A stretch of DNA of 64,000 nucleotides, taken from the NCBI GenBank assembly GCA_031376285.1, contig JANMDN010000066.1, forward strand, positions 1-64,000. The letters are read 5' to 3'. Made by a program: the position numbers and the translations under genes. The stretch is from JANMDN01 sp031376285 (GTDB taxonomy: Bacteria > Actinomycetota > Thermoleophilia > Miltoncostaeales > Miltoncostaeaceae). How positions within the stretch are numbered: position 1 is the stretch's first letter; every line of letters begins with the position of its first letter. The notes beneath the pieces are model-generated. The model did not search any database and was not told the origin of the DNA. It saw only the letters and a program-made list of their open reading frames with translations. Positions 32,544-40,871 of the stretch are shown in pieces.

Positions 32544-35065
32544 TCGTTCGGCTTGCGATCCGGAACTTGCTGGCGAACAAGTTTCGGTTGGTGCTCACCT
32601 CCCTCGCCGTTGTGCTGGGCGTCGGGTTTGTCGTCGGGGCGTTCGTGCTCGGCGACACCATCAACAAAGCATTCGACGGCGTTTTCGAAACCGCCAACCG
32701 GGGCGTCGCGGTACAGATCCGCGGTGAGAAGACGGTCTCGGAGGCCGACCGACAGCCCGTACCGGCGTCGCTCGTGCCAACAATCCGAGCGGTCGATGGG
32801 GTGCGCACCGCGGAGGGAACCGTGGCCAGCATCTCCGCGCAGATCATCGGCCAAGACGGCAAGCCCGCCGGGGTGCAGGGCCCGCCGGCGCTTGGCTTCA
32901 GCTGGTCTGACGACACGGACCTGAATCCTCTTCGCGTCACCACTGGCGCCCCGCCTCGGGGGCCGGACGAGGTCGTTATCGACAAGCGAACAGCTGACAC
33001 GGAGAAGTTCGCGGTGGGTGACCGCATCCGGATCATCACGCCGTCCGGATCGGCGCAGTACCGGCTGGTCGGAATCGTGTCCTTCGGCGAGCAGAACAAC
33101 CTTGCGGGGGCGACGATTGCCGCCTTCACCGTCGCGACGGCCCAACGTGTCCTCGATTCCGCCGACCGCTTTGCCACCGTCAGCGTCACCGGAGACCCTG
33201 GAGTGGCGGAGTCTGCCCTTGCGACGAGGATCCAGGCCGCACTACCGGCGGGCTACGAGGCCGTCACGGGTGACACCGCCACCCAGGAAGCAAGCGACCA
33301 GTTCAAGCAGTTCGTGGACATCTTCCGCAACTTCTTGCTGGGGTTTGCCGCCATCGCCCTCTTCGTCGGCAGCTTCATCATCTTCAACGCCTTCAAGATC
33401 ACCGTCGCGCAACGCACCCGACAGCTCGGCCTGATCCGAGCTGTCGGCGCGTCGGAAAGCCAGGTCGTGCGCTCGGTGCTGCTCGAGGCCGGCGTGATCG
33501 GCCTTGCCGCGTCGATCATCGGCATCGGCTTCGGCATTGCATTCGCCGCGATCCTTCGCGTCGGCTTCAACGCGTTCGGCGCCTCGCTTCCCGCGACAAG
33601 CCTCCAGATCACGCCACGCTCGATCGTCATTGGGCTTGTGGTTGGCCTCGTCGTCACGTTCGTCGCTGCGCTGATACCGGCGTGGAAAGCCAGCCGTGTT
33701 CCGCCGATCGCCGCGATGCACGACATCCAGGTGGCCGGATCTCCGCGCGCTCGCCTTGCGGTCTCGATCGTGCTGACGGCACTCGGCATCGCGCTCGTGC
33801 TGCTCGGAACGCTTGCCCCGCTCGGCGGCCTCGCCAAACGGTTCGGCCTGATCGGGATCGGCGCGGTCCTCCTGTTCCTCGGCGCCGCCATGCTGACCCA
33901 ATACGTCGCGCGCCCGCTGGCCCGCCTGATCGGAGCGCCGATGGCCCGGACCGGCCTTGCCGGACGGCTGGGTCAGGGCAACGCGATGCGGAACCCGTCG
34001 CGTACAGCCCAGACCGCAGCCGCACTTACCATCGGTGTCGCGCTTGTGACCGGCGTGACGGTCTTTGCGGCTTCGCTCAACGAGACCTTTGTGGGAACGA
34101 TCGACAAGCGCGTTCGGGCAGATCTCGTGATCCTTGCGACCAACCAGCAACCGTTCAGTACCGCGGCCGCGAGAGCCCTCACCGGCGCTTCCGAGCTTGC
34201 TGGCGTCACCGCGTGGCGAACCGGCGAGTTCAAGGACGCCAAGCAGCGCACGCAGCCGGTCTCTGCCATCACGCCTGATCAACTGGCCGATGTCTACGAC
34301 CCCGGCGTGACCTCCGGCGCCATGACGGCGCTTTCGCAGGCCGGCACTATCGCCGTTCACAAGGGCTATGCGAAGGACAACAACATCCCGCTCGGATCGA
34401 CGATGACCGTGCTCTTCGCAAAGACTGGCACGACGCGGCTGCGCGTCGCCGCAATCTTCGATGACGACACGTTTGGTCGCTTCTTCGTGTCGATCCCTCA
34501 GTACGAACGCGATTTCACCACCCAGCAGGACACCGTGATCCTGGCGCGGGCACGCGCTGGTGTAGCTCCCGACGTCGCAAAGGCTGTCGCGGCGCAGAAT
34601 CTGGAGGCATTTCCCAACCTCGATGTCCGCACGAAAGCCGAGTACAAGGACTTCATCGCAAGCCAGATCAATGGTTTCCTGCGACTCTTCTACGTCCTGC
34701 TTGCGATGGCCGTGATCATCGCGATCTTCGGCATCGTGCTGACCCTCGCGCTGTCGGTGTTCGAACGGACACGTGAGATTGGCCTCTTGCGCGCGGTCGG
34801 ACTCTCCCGACGTAGCGTGCGAGCGATGATCCGTTGGGAGGCAATCATCGTGGCACTCATCGGCGCCCTGGTTGGCTTGGTGCTCGGTGTCTTCCTCGGT
34901 GTGGTCAGCGTCTCGGCGATCCCCGAATTCAAGGCCCTCGCGATTCCGTGGGGATCGATGATCGTCTTCCTCGTCGTCGCCGGGATCTTCGGCGTACTTG
35001 CCGCGATCCTGCCGGCTCGGCGGGCCGCCCGACTCAACATCCTGCACGCAATACAGAACGAGTAG
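32540..35065 (+). CDS. FtsX-like (MacB-type) ABC permease, long form
   Basis: 841 residues. The first helix ('LTSLAVVLGVGFVVGAFVLG') is followed by a large extracytoplasmic domain. An FtsX-like bundle comes next (about residues 255-400), containing 'TRQLGLIRAVGASESQVVRS'. Two more helices and a second external domain follow. A second FtsX bundle (about 720-835) contains 'TREIGLLRAVGLSRRSVRAM'. Two FtsX domains in one chain give the ten-helix long form found in Gram-positives. It pairs with the ATPase encoded just before it. Confidence 0.9.
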   Translation: MIVRLAIRNLLANKFRLVLTSLAVVLGVGFVVGAFVLGDTINKAFDGVFETANRGVAVQIRGEKTVSEADRQPVPASLVPTIRAVDGVRTAEGTVASISAQIIGQDGKPAGVQGPPALGFSWSDDTDLNPLRVTTGAPPRGPDEVVIDKRTADTEKFAVGDRIRIITPSGSAQYRLVGIVSFGEQNNLAGATIAAFTVATAQRVLDSADRFATVSVTGDPGVAESALATRIQAALPAGYEAVTGDTATQEASDQFKQFVDIFRNFLLGFAAIALFVGSFIIFNAFKITVAQRTRQLGLIRAVGASESQVVRSVLLEAGVIGLAASIIGIGFGIAFAAILRVGFNAFGASLPATSLQITPRSIVIGLVVGLVVTFVAALIPAWKASRVPPIAAMHDIQVAGSPRARLAVSIVLTALGIALVLLGTLAPLGGLAKRFGLIGIGAVLLFLGAAMLTQYVARPLARLIGAPMARTGLAGRLGQGNAMRNPSRTAQTAAALTIGVALVTGVTVFAASLNETFVGTIDKRVRADLVILATNQQPFSTAAARALTGASELAGVTAWRTGEFKDAKQRTQPVSAITPDQLADVYDPGVTSGAMTALSQAGTIAVHKGYAKDNNIPLGSTMTVLFAKTGTTRLRVAAIFDDDTFGRFFVSIPQYERDFTTQQDTVILARARAGVAPDVAKAVAAQNLEAFPNLDVRTKAEYKDFIASQINGFLRLFYVLLAMAVIIAIFGIVLTLALSVFERTREIGLLRAVGLSRRSVRAMIRWEAIIVALIGALVGLVLGVFLGVVSVSAIPEFKALAIPWGSMIVFLVVAGIFGVLAAILPARRAARLNILHAIQNE

Positions 35066-35084
35066 CGGGCCGAGAGGCCGCCGC

Positions 35085-35681
35085 TCAGGTCAGAACACCG
35101 TCAGTGATATCTCGACGTTTCGCCACCGCGAGGCCGGCGTTCCAACCCGGGGCTCGCCCACCCCTTGGCAAGCAAATCGATTCGGCAGACAGACCGCAGC
35201 GGGCGATCAGCCATGCGGTCACCGAGTTGGAGTTCCACATTTCGCCAGCGTCGAGTTCGTCGCGCCCCCAGACCGGCGTCGGAACCTGCCCGGCCAGATC
35301 AAGCAGTCGTCGCGCGAGACCTTCGTCCTGGGTGAGTCGGAGCGGACTCTCGACGGCTTCGTCGATATCGGGAATGATGCCGCCCGCCCATCGACGCACC
35401 TCGTAGCGAAAGATCCGGAAACGCCCCGCCCAGCGGCTTCCGACGGCACCTTCGCCAACCACACCGCGTGCCGCGCCGTCACCATCGCGGATCGGCGACA
35501 TCTCAATCACGAAGCATTCCTCCGGCACCCGCACGATGAGCGCCGAGTGGTAGAGGTCGCACGGTCGACGCCGATCAAGCCGCGCCGCCACCGCTTCGAA
35601 GACGCGACCGTTGACGCGTACGCTGTGGCCACCGGCGCCGAGCGGAAGCCAATACAGATCCACGCCGGACTCAGAAGTCAT
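35085..35681 (-). CDS. Conserved hypothetical protein, papain-like features
   Basis: 198 residues, soluble. 'RPCDLYHSALIVRVP', 'FVIEMSPIRD' and 'GEMWNSNSVTAWLIARCGL' recall NlpC/P60-like permuted peptidases in layout (His early, an N-x-N-S helix late). The usual catalytic Cys position is Ser, so activity is doubtful. I recall similar uncharacterised actinobacterial proteins but no name. It begins within the stop of the GNAT gene (ATGA overlap), so it is co-expressed with it. It converges on the ABC permease. Confidence 0.7.
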   Translation of the reverse strand: MTSESGVDLYWLPLGAGGHSVRVNGRVFEAVAARLDRRRPCDLYHSALIVRVPEECFVIEMSPIRDGDGAARGVVGEGAVGSRWAGRFRIFRYEVRRWAGGIIPDIDEAVESPLRLTQDEGLARRLLDLAGQVPTPVWGRDELDAGEMWNSNSVTAWLIARCGLSAESICLPRGGRAPGWNAGLAVAKRRDITDGVLT

Positions 35682-36265
35682 CTCGGGTCGACGGAAGTCG
35701 AGTCCTCCAAGCTGACCGGCAGCTCAAGTTCAACGACGCCTCCCTCACGGTGTTCGCGGCACGGGCCGTGCCCCCGCAGAACGGCAAGCATGTCGGCGTT
35801 CTCGCAAAGCACTTCGGCAACGAGCGTCTGCAGCCCCCGCTTGCCTGCGCCCCGCGCGAGATCGGCCAGCAGCCGGCTCGCCAACCCCTGCTGCCGCCAC
35901 GCTGCTGCCACCTCAAAGCACACCTCGGCGCGTTCGTCGTCGATCGGGATGAGCGCGCCGTGGCCGACGATCTCACCGTTTGCGGTCGCGACGAGCCCGA
36001 GAGCGTCCTCGGCCTCCGGATACGCCGCCCAAATGGCGGCCCGACGAATGTCGACCGCATGCGTGAACCATCGCCGGTAACTCGCCTCCTTGGTGAGCCC
36101 GCCAAAGAGCGCCTCAAGGCCCGGCAGATCCCCAGGGGCGACCGGTCGCACCGCGACCGCCGACGGTTTCGCGCCCACGAGATCGCTCATTGTGGGAGCG
36201 GGCAGGTGGGTCGTCGTCGCGGCACGCGACGGGACGGGTCCGATGGTGGAGTGACTGGCAGGCAT
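35678..36265 (-). CDS. GNAT family N-acetyltransferase
   Basis: 195 residues. After a 30-residue leader the GNAT fold runs to the end. 'AVRPVAPGDLPGLEALFGGL' is strand 1 and helix 1. 'VCFEVAAAWRQQGLASRLLA' is the acetyl-CoA pyrophosphate loop (here Q-Q-G-L-A). 'LQTLVAEVLCENADMLAVLR' is the later strand-helix pair with the Asn-x-x-Met/Ala-x-x-L typical of the fold. The ATG at 36265 is preceded by GAGGAG. The substrate is unknown. It is coupled to the papain-like hypothetical gene. Confidence 0.83.
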   Translation of the reverse strand: MPASHSTIGPVPSRAATTTHLPAPTMSDLVGAKPSAVAVRPVAPGDLPGLEALFGGLTKEASYRRWFTHAVDIRRAAIWAAYPEAEDALGLVATANGEIVGHGALIPIDDERAEVCFEVAAAWRQQGLASRLLADLARGAGKRGLQTLVAEVLCENADMLAVLRGHGPCREHREGGVVELELPVSLEDSTSVDPR

Positions 36266-36413
36266 GGCGACCGCTCCTCATGCGAGAACTCGAAGCCGCC
36301 GAGCTCGTTCTGCTCCGAGGGTTCCGGACCAGTGATCGTGCGGCCGCGCCGCACATCGGGCACGTTCCCGAAATCCGCGCTCGCAAACATCGTTGCCCGA
36401 GCATCCTGACTCG

Positions 36414-37568
36414 TCACGCGTACTGGTCTTGCTGAGCCTCGCCGCTCTCCCGTAGAAGGAGCGCGGTGCCGAGCGTGGCGACCGCGAGGCTCGCGAGAGC
36501 GGCCGTGATGATCGCTGCGCCCTGTGCGGCCGTCAGAACGCGCTCTTGGAGGCCCAGCGTGACGATCGCGGCCGGCACGCCGAGCTGTGCCGTCGCGATC
36601 AGGGCGGCCGACGGGCGCTGGCGGCTAAGTCGGGCGGCGATCAGGTGGATCGCGACCCCGAGGACGAGCAAAGCGATCGTAAGCCGCAAGATCTCCGGGT
36701 CGAGGATCAGCGCCTTGAGCTGCAGCTGAGCGCCGAGGACAACGAAGAAGAGCGGGACGAAGAACCCGTCGGCGAGGCCGCGGACCTGGGTGAAGAGTCG
36801 CTTTGGGGCATCGAACGCGGCCACGAGCAGGCCGGTGCCAAACCCCGCGATCAGCACACTCGTCCCGCTCTCTTGGGCAATCCAGGAGAGCGTGAACAGC
36901 GGCAGGAGCGACAGGCGAAGATCGAGCGCCCAGCGGCGCTCCTTCGAGCGCTTGCGGAGGCGCTGGGCCCAGCCCTTGCGGTCGATCAAACGAACAATGA
37001 AAAACGATGCGAGCGCTCCCGACAGAACGAACACCCCGCCGAGCGCCGCATTCGCCACGCGATCGGGTTCCAGCACCACTGGGATCACAAGAATCGCGAC
37101 GACATCGGCGATCATTACCTGACCGATCACGGTCAACGCCGCAGGGCTCGAGATACGCACCTCGGCAAGCATTGACAGTACGGCAGCGGCCGAACCCGAC
37201 CCGAAGATGACCGCGTAGATCGCGGCGTCTCCCGTGCCGGCAAACCTCGCGGCCGCCACGCCTCCGAACGGGGCGAGTAGGAACACAATGCCCGCGGCGG
37301 CGGCGCCCGTGCGAAGCGAGGTGGCAAGGCGTGGATCGCGCAGCGGAATGTGTGCGCCCACATTGAACATCAGCATCGCGAAGCCCACGTCGCTCAGGAA
37401 CCGCACGGTGGGATCAGCCGGGTCGATAGCTCCGAGGCCGGTATGCCCAACGACGGCGCCCGCGACAATTTCACCGATGACGACCGGAATGAAGACCTTG
37501 CCGCCCGCGCCAAGGAGCGGGCCGGCAAGACCCGCGAAGACGATCAACGCCAAGACGCCAAAGTTCAC
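36414..37568 (-). CDS. CPA2-type cation/proton antiporter (KefB-like)
   Basis: 384 residues with about 12 hydrophobic helices. It starts 'LIVFAGLAGPLLGAGGKVFI', followed by 'PVVIGEIVAGAVVGHTGLG', the conserved motif of CPA2 exchangers. There is no C-terminal TrkA-N regulatory domain, so this is the short form. It probably exchanges Na+ or K+ for protons. The SRPBCC gene follows on the same side (its start is nearly 700 bases downstream). The ATG lacks a strong ribosome-binding site. Confidence 0.85.
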   Translation of the reverse strand: MNFGVLALIVFAGLAGPLLGAGGKVFIPVVIGEIVAGAVVGHTGLGAIDPADPTVRFLSDVGFAMLMFNVGAHIPLRDPRLATSLRTGAAAAGIVFLLAPFGGVAAARFAGTGDAAIYAVIFGSGSAAAVLSMLAEVRISSPAALTVIGQVMIADVVAILVIPVVLEPDRVANAALGGVFVLSGALASFFIVRLIDRKGWAQRLRKRSKERRWALDLRLSLLPLFTLSWIAQESGTSVLIAGFGTGLLVAAFDAPKRLFTQVRGLADGFFVPLFFVVLGAQLQLKALILDPEILRLTIALLVLGVAIHLIAARLSRQRPSAALIATAQLGVPAAIVTLGLQERVLTAAQGAAIITAALASLAVATLGTALLLRESGEAQQDQYA

Positions 37569-37577
37569 CGCCCGAGG

Positions 37578-38261
37578 CTACACCCGGCCATTGCGGCGAC
37601 TAGGAGGTTGCTCCGCGCGCGGAGCGAGAGTCAGCGGCGGACCGCGGGGATGCCTCCCGTCGGAGACCAGAGACTCCGCCCGCGATTTGATCCCGCGAAG
37701 CATTCGCCGCTGCATTGCGAAGTCGCCGAACTCCATCAGAATGACGCCCATGAGCGCGGTCAGGGGACGCCGCCAGGCATAGACAGCGTGAATGCGCGTG
37801 ACGAGGCGTGTCCCATTGCGGTCAGTGGGCGTGAGCTGCCACACCCACGTGCTGTCCGGCTTGCTCCACAGCAACCACGTCTCGACCTCGAAGGAGTGGA
37901 CCCTGAAGGCTGTGCGGTCGGACGGAGTCGACGTCGGAGACATGGGTACCCACTGACCGACCTTGAGGTGCTGGAACTCCGACAAGATCGTCCGGGCGCT
38001 GGGCTCGCCGAGGTGGTCGAGCAGGTCGTTGCTGTAGAAGCCGGCACGACGGCAGCCAGCCTGAACGAGCCACGGCCAGACCGATTCCGGCGGGGCGTCG
38101 ATCGTGATCGCCCTTGTCGAACGATACTGCGCGTCCGGCAGTATCTCGTCGCCGGGAAGCGATTCGATCGCCTCGCCAGACGTGGTACCCCACTTCAGGT
38201 GCCATCTCCGGTAGAGCGGCGCCGTCAGAAGCACCGGCAGATCGCAAACAACATCGCGCAC
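37578..38261 (-). CDS. SRPBCC-fold protein
   Basis: 227 residues. 'YRSTRAITIDAPPESVWPWL' is the classic opening of SRPBCC (START-like) domains. 'VETWLLWSKPDSTWVWQLTP' and 'GTRLVTRIHAVYAW' are later strands of the helix-grip fold. A C-terminal helix follows ('MGVILMEFGDFAMQRRML'). These domains bind hydrophobic ligands; the ligand is unknown. The start is uncertain (GTG at 38261). It stands alone between the P-type ATPase and the antiporter. Confidence 0.75.
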   Translation of the reverse strand: MRDVVCDLPVLLTAPLYRRWHLKWGTTSGEAIESLPGDEILPDAQYRSTRAITIDAPPESVWPWLVQAGCRRAGFYSNDLLDHLGEPSARTILSEFQHLKVGQWVPMSPTSTPSDRTAFRVHSFEVETWLLWSKPDSTWVWQLTPTDRNGTRLVTRIHAVYAWRRPLTALMGVILMEFGDFAMQRRMLRGIKSRAESLVSDGRHPRGPPLTLAPRAEQPPSRRNGRV

Positions 38262-38419
38262 TTCGGCAAGGAACTCTGCGAGGGGTTGGCCTTGTCACGC
38301 CGAACACTTCGACACCATCCTTTCGTGCGGCCCTCTGAACGGTGCGTCCACCATGCCCACGGCGATCGCAAGCGCTGCAGGCGGCCCATGACTCACTGCG
38401 CGCCCTCCCGTCGGCCGGG

Positions 38420-40810
38420 TCACGTTGATCCGCCTTCGACTCGAACAAGCCACGGGATCCGATGAACGGCCAGCAGTGAGAGGATCCCTACCGTCAGGGA
38501 CGCCCCGACGACGGCCCAAACCCCTCTGCCGGGCTCGACGACGGCGAAGAAGTCCCTCAGCCACGGCAACTGGATCCCGAGGGCCAGCGCGGCGGCGAAC
38601 CCGGTCACCATACCCCAGACCCACGGACGCACCCGTCGGCGTTCGGGTCCGCGCTCCACCTCGATGACGATGGCGAGGCCCATGCCCGTCGTTGCGAGGA
38701 CGGCTGCCGTTCGGCCCTCGGCGATCGAGGCCCCCAGCGGACCGCGCACGAGGAGGTAGGTGGCGATGATTGTCAGGGCGCTGATCACCCCCGCGGGGAC
38801 CACGAACGCCAGAAGACCGGAGAGGAATCCCTCGCGGCGGACCGGGCCCTCCGAGGGAGAGAGCGCAAGGAAGAACGCCGGCACGCCGATGGTGAGCGTC
38901 GACGCCACCGTGATCTGCCGGGGAAGAAAGGGGTAGGCGATCGGAGCCAAGCCGAGCGTCGCGAGGATGACGGCCGAGTACACCGTCTTCGCCACGAAGA
39001 GCTTCGCGACCCGGTGGGTGTTTCGAATGATGCGGCGCCCCTCCTCGACCGCCCGCGGGACGGTGGCAAAGGAACTCGTCAGCAGGATGAGGTCGGCCAC
39101 CCCCTTGGCCATCTGGCTGCCGTTACCCATGGCAATGCCGAGACGAGCCTCTTTGAGGGCCAGCACGTCATTGACGCCGTCGCCGGTCATCGCAACGTAG
39201 CGCCCCCGGCGGGTCATCGCCTGGACGAGATCGCGCTTCTGTTCCGGAGTGATGCGCCCGTACACCACCGTGTCGTCGACGATCCCGTCGAGCGCCGATG
39301 GACCAGTCGGGAGGTCGGCGCCGCTGACGGCCGCCTCTGCGCCAGGGATGCCGACGGCCGCCGCGACCGCCCCCACGGTAGCGGGATCGTCGCCGGAGAT
39401 GACCTTGGTCGCCACGCCCTCGCGTGTGAGGTAGGCGATCGTGTCGGCCGCCTCGGGCCGGATCGCCTCGGCCAGCAGCACGAGCCCGAGCGGACGGAGG
39501 TCGCTCGGCAGTTGATCCTCGACGAGGGGTTCTTCCCCTCCGGCCAGCAGCACCACCCGCCGCCCCTCGGACGTGTGGTGGGCGAGGCGTTCACGCAAGC
39601 GCTCCTCCATCGCGACGCCCGATCGCGCGAGGACGTCGGGCGCCCCCAACACGAACGTGCCGCGCGCTTCGATGGTGAGCCCGCTCCATTTACGAGCTGA
39701 CGAGAACGGGACCTCCTCGACCACGGTCCCGGCCTCGCCTGGGGCGACCGTCGCCACGGCCCGCATGGTGGAGTTCTGAGAGCCCACGCTTGCGGCCAGC
39801 GTGCCGAGGTCGCCACGCAGTTCGTCTTCCGTGCGGCCGTCGAGCGGTTCCAGGCCGCTCACGCGGATCCGGTTCTCGGTGAGTGTTCCGGTCTTGTCGA
39901 GGCAGAGCGTGTCCACCGAAGCCAGGCTCTCCACCGCATTGAGTCGCTGCACGAGCGTACCCATGCGCGCGAGCCGGATCGCCGCAACGGCGAAGGTGAG
40001 GCTCGTCAGGAGGACCAGCCCCTCCGGGACAAGTGGGACCAGTGCCGCGACCACCGTGCCCGCTCCCTCCGTGAGGGTCGCTCCTCGAAGGAAGAGCGAT
40101 ATCAGAAGGAGCACGGCCAGGGGCAACATCGTCGCGATGGTGATGCGCAGGATGCGGTTGATGTCGGTCTGGAGGGGGCTGAGCGGTGATCCGGTCTGGC
40201 GCGCCTCGGCCGCCAGGCGCTCCGCGAAGCTTTCAGCGCCGACGGCCTCGACCACGTAGTCGCCAGAGCCTGCCACGCAATACGCGCCGGAGAGAACAGG
40301 GGTGTCGGCCTCCTTGGTGACCGCCTCGCTCTCACCGGTGAGGATCGACTCGTCAAGCGCCAGGCCGCGGGAGACAACCACGCGTCCGTCGGCGACCACC
40401 TGGTCCCCGGGCTCCACCCGGATCGCGTCCCCGACGACCACCGCCTCGACCGGAAACTCCGCGAGGGCGCCGTCGCGCCACACGTTGGCCCGCGGGGCCA
40501 CGAGCAGCGCAAGCCGGTCGAGTACACGCTTCGCCCTAACCTCCTGCACGATCCCGATGAGTGTGTTCGCCACGATGACTCCACCAAAGAGCGCATCCTT
40601 GAGGTCTCCCACAGCCAGCGTGAGTACCAGCAGGGACCCGAGCACGAGGTTGAAGAGCGTGAACGTATTGGAGCGAACGATCTCCAGATAGGACCTGCTT
40701 CCTCGGGCAGTGGGCGCGGGTACCTGGGCAGCGAGACGGGCGGCGGCATCCGCGGAAGTGAGCCCGAGAGATCCAGATCCGGCGCCTTCGCGAACGGGCG
40801 CGTTGATCAA
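38420..40810 (-). CDS. CtpE-like cation-transporting P-type ATPase
   Basis: About 796 residues from the TTG at 40810; upstream sequence in frame has no better start and overlaps the previous gene. Actuator 'DESILTGESEAVTKE', phosphorylation site 'CLDKTGTLTENRIRV', membrane motif 'ALVPLVPEGLVLLTSLTFAV' and hinge 'TGDGVNDVLALKEARLGIAM' are intact. The P-E-G-L membrane motif and overall layout match mycobacterial CtpE, reported to take up calcium. No heavy-metal-binding domain is present. It follows the copper-type ATPase gene after about 60 bases. Confidence 0.85.
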   Translation of the reverse strand: MINAPVREGAGSGSLGLTSADAAARLAAQVPAPTARGSRSYLEIVRSNTFTLFNLVLGSLLVLTLAVGDLKDALFGGVIVANTLIGIVQEVRAKRVLDRLALLVAPRANVWRDGALAEFPVEAVVVGDAIRVEPGDQVVADGRVVVSRGLALDESILTGESEAVTKEADTPVLSGAYCVAGSGDYVVEAVGAESFAERLAAEARQTGSPLSPLQTDINRILRITIATMLPLAVLLLISLFLRGATLTEGAGTVVAALVPLVPEGLVLLTSLTFAVAAIRLARMGTLVQRLNAVESLASVDTLCLDKTGTLTENRIRVSGLEPLDGRTEDELRGDLGTLAASVGSQNSTMRAVATVAPGEAGTVVEEVPFSSARKWSGLTIEARGTFVLGAPDVLARSGVAMEERLRERLAHHTSEGRRVVLLAGGEEPLVEDQLPSDLRPLGLVLLAEAIRPEAADTIAYLTREGVATKVISGDDPATVGAVAAAVGIPGAEAAVSGADLPTGPSALDGIVDDTVVYGRITPEQKRDLVQAMTRRGRYVAMTGDGVNDVLALKEARLGIAMGNGSQMAKGVADLILLTSSFATVPRAVEEGRRIIRNTHRVAKLFVAKTVYSAVILATLGLAPIAYPFLPRQITVASTLTIGVPAFFLALSPSEGPVRREGFLSGLLAFVVPAGVISALTIIATYLLVRGPLGASIAEGRTAAVLATTGMGLAIVIEVERGPERRRVRPWVWGMVTGFAAALALGIQLPWLRDFFAVVEPGRGVWAVVGASLTVGILSLLAVHRIPWLVRVEGGST

Positions 40811-40871
40811 CCGCCCTCGACCAAGAACGCGCGACGGGAGCCGCCCGTCCGCCGCTGCGGGCGGTGGGACC

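Noticed and set aside
31443..33145. Long minus-strand frames across the ABC exporter genes
   Set aside because: They shadow the ATPase and permease; no ribosome-binding site or motif.
33242..35047. A 601-residue open frame on the strand opposite the FtsX-type permease
   Set aside because: Its product is rich in Arg, Asp, Glu and His with no family features, and it mirrors a clear permease gene. Long antisense frames are expected at this G+C content.
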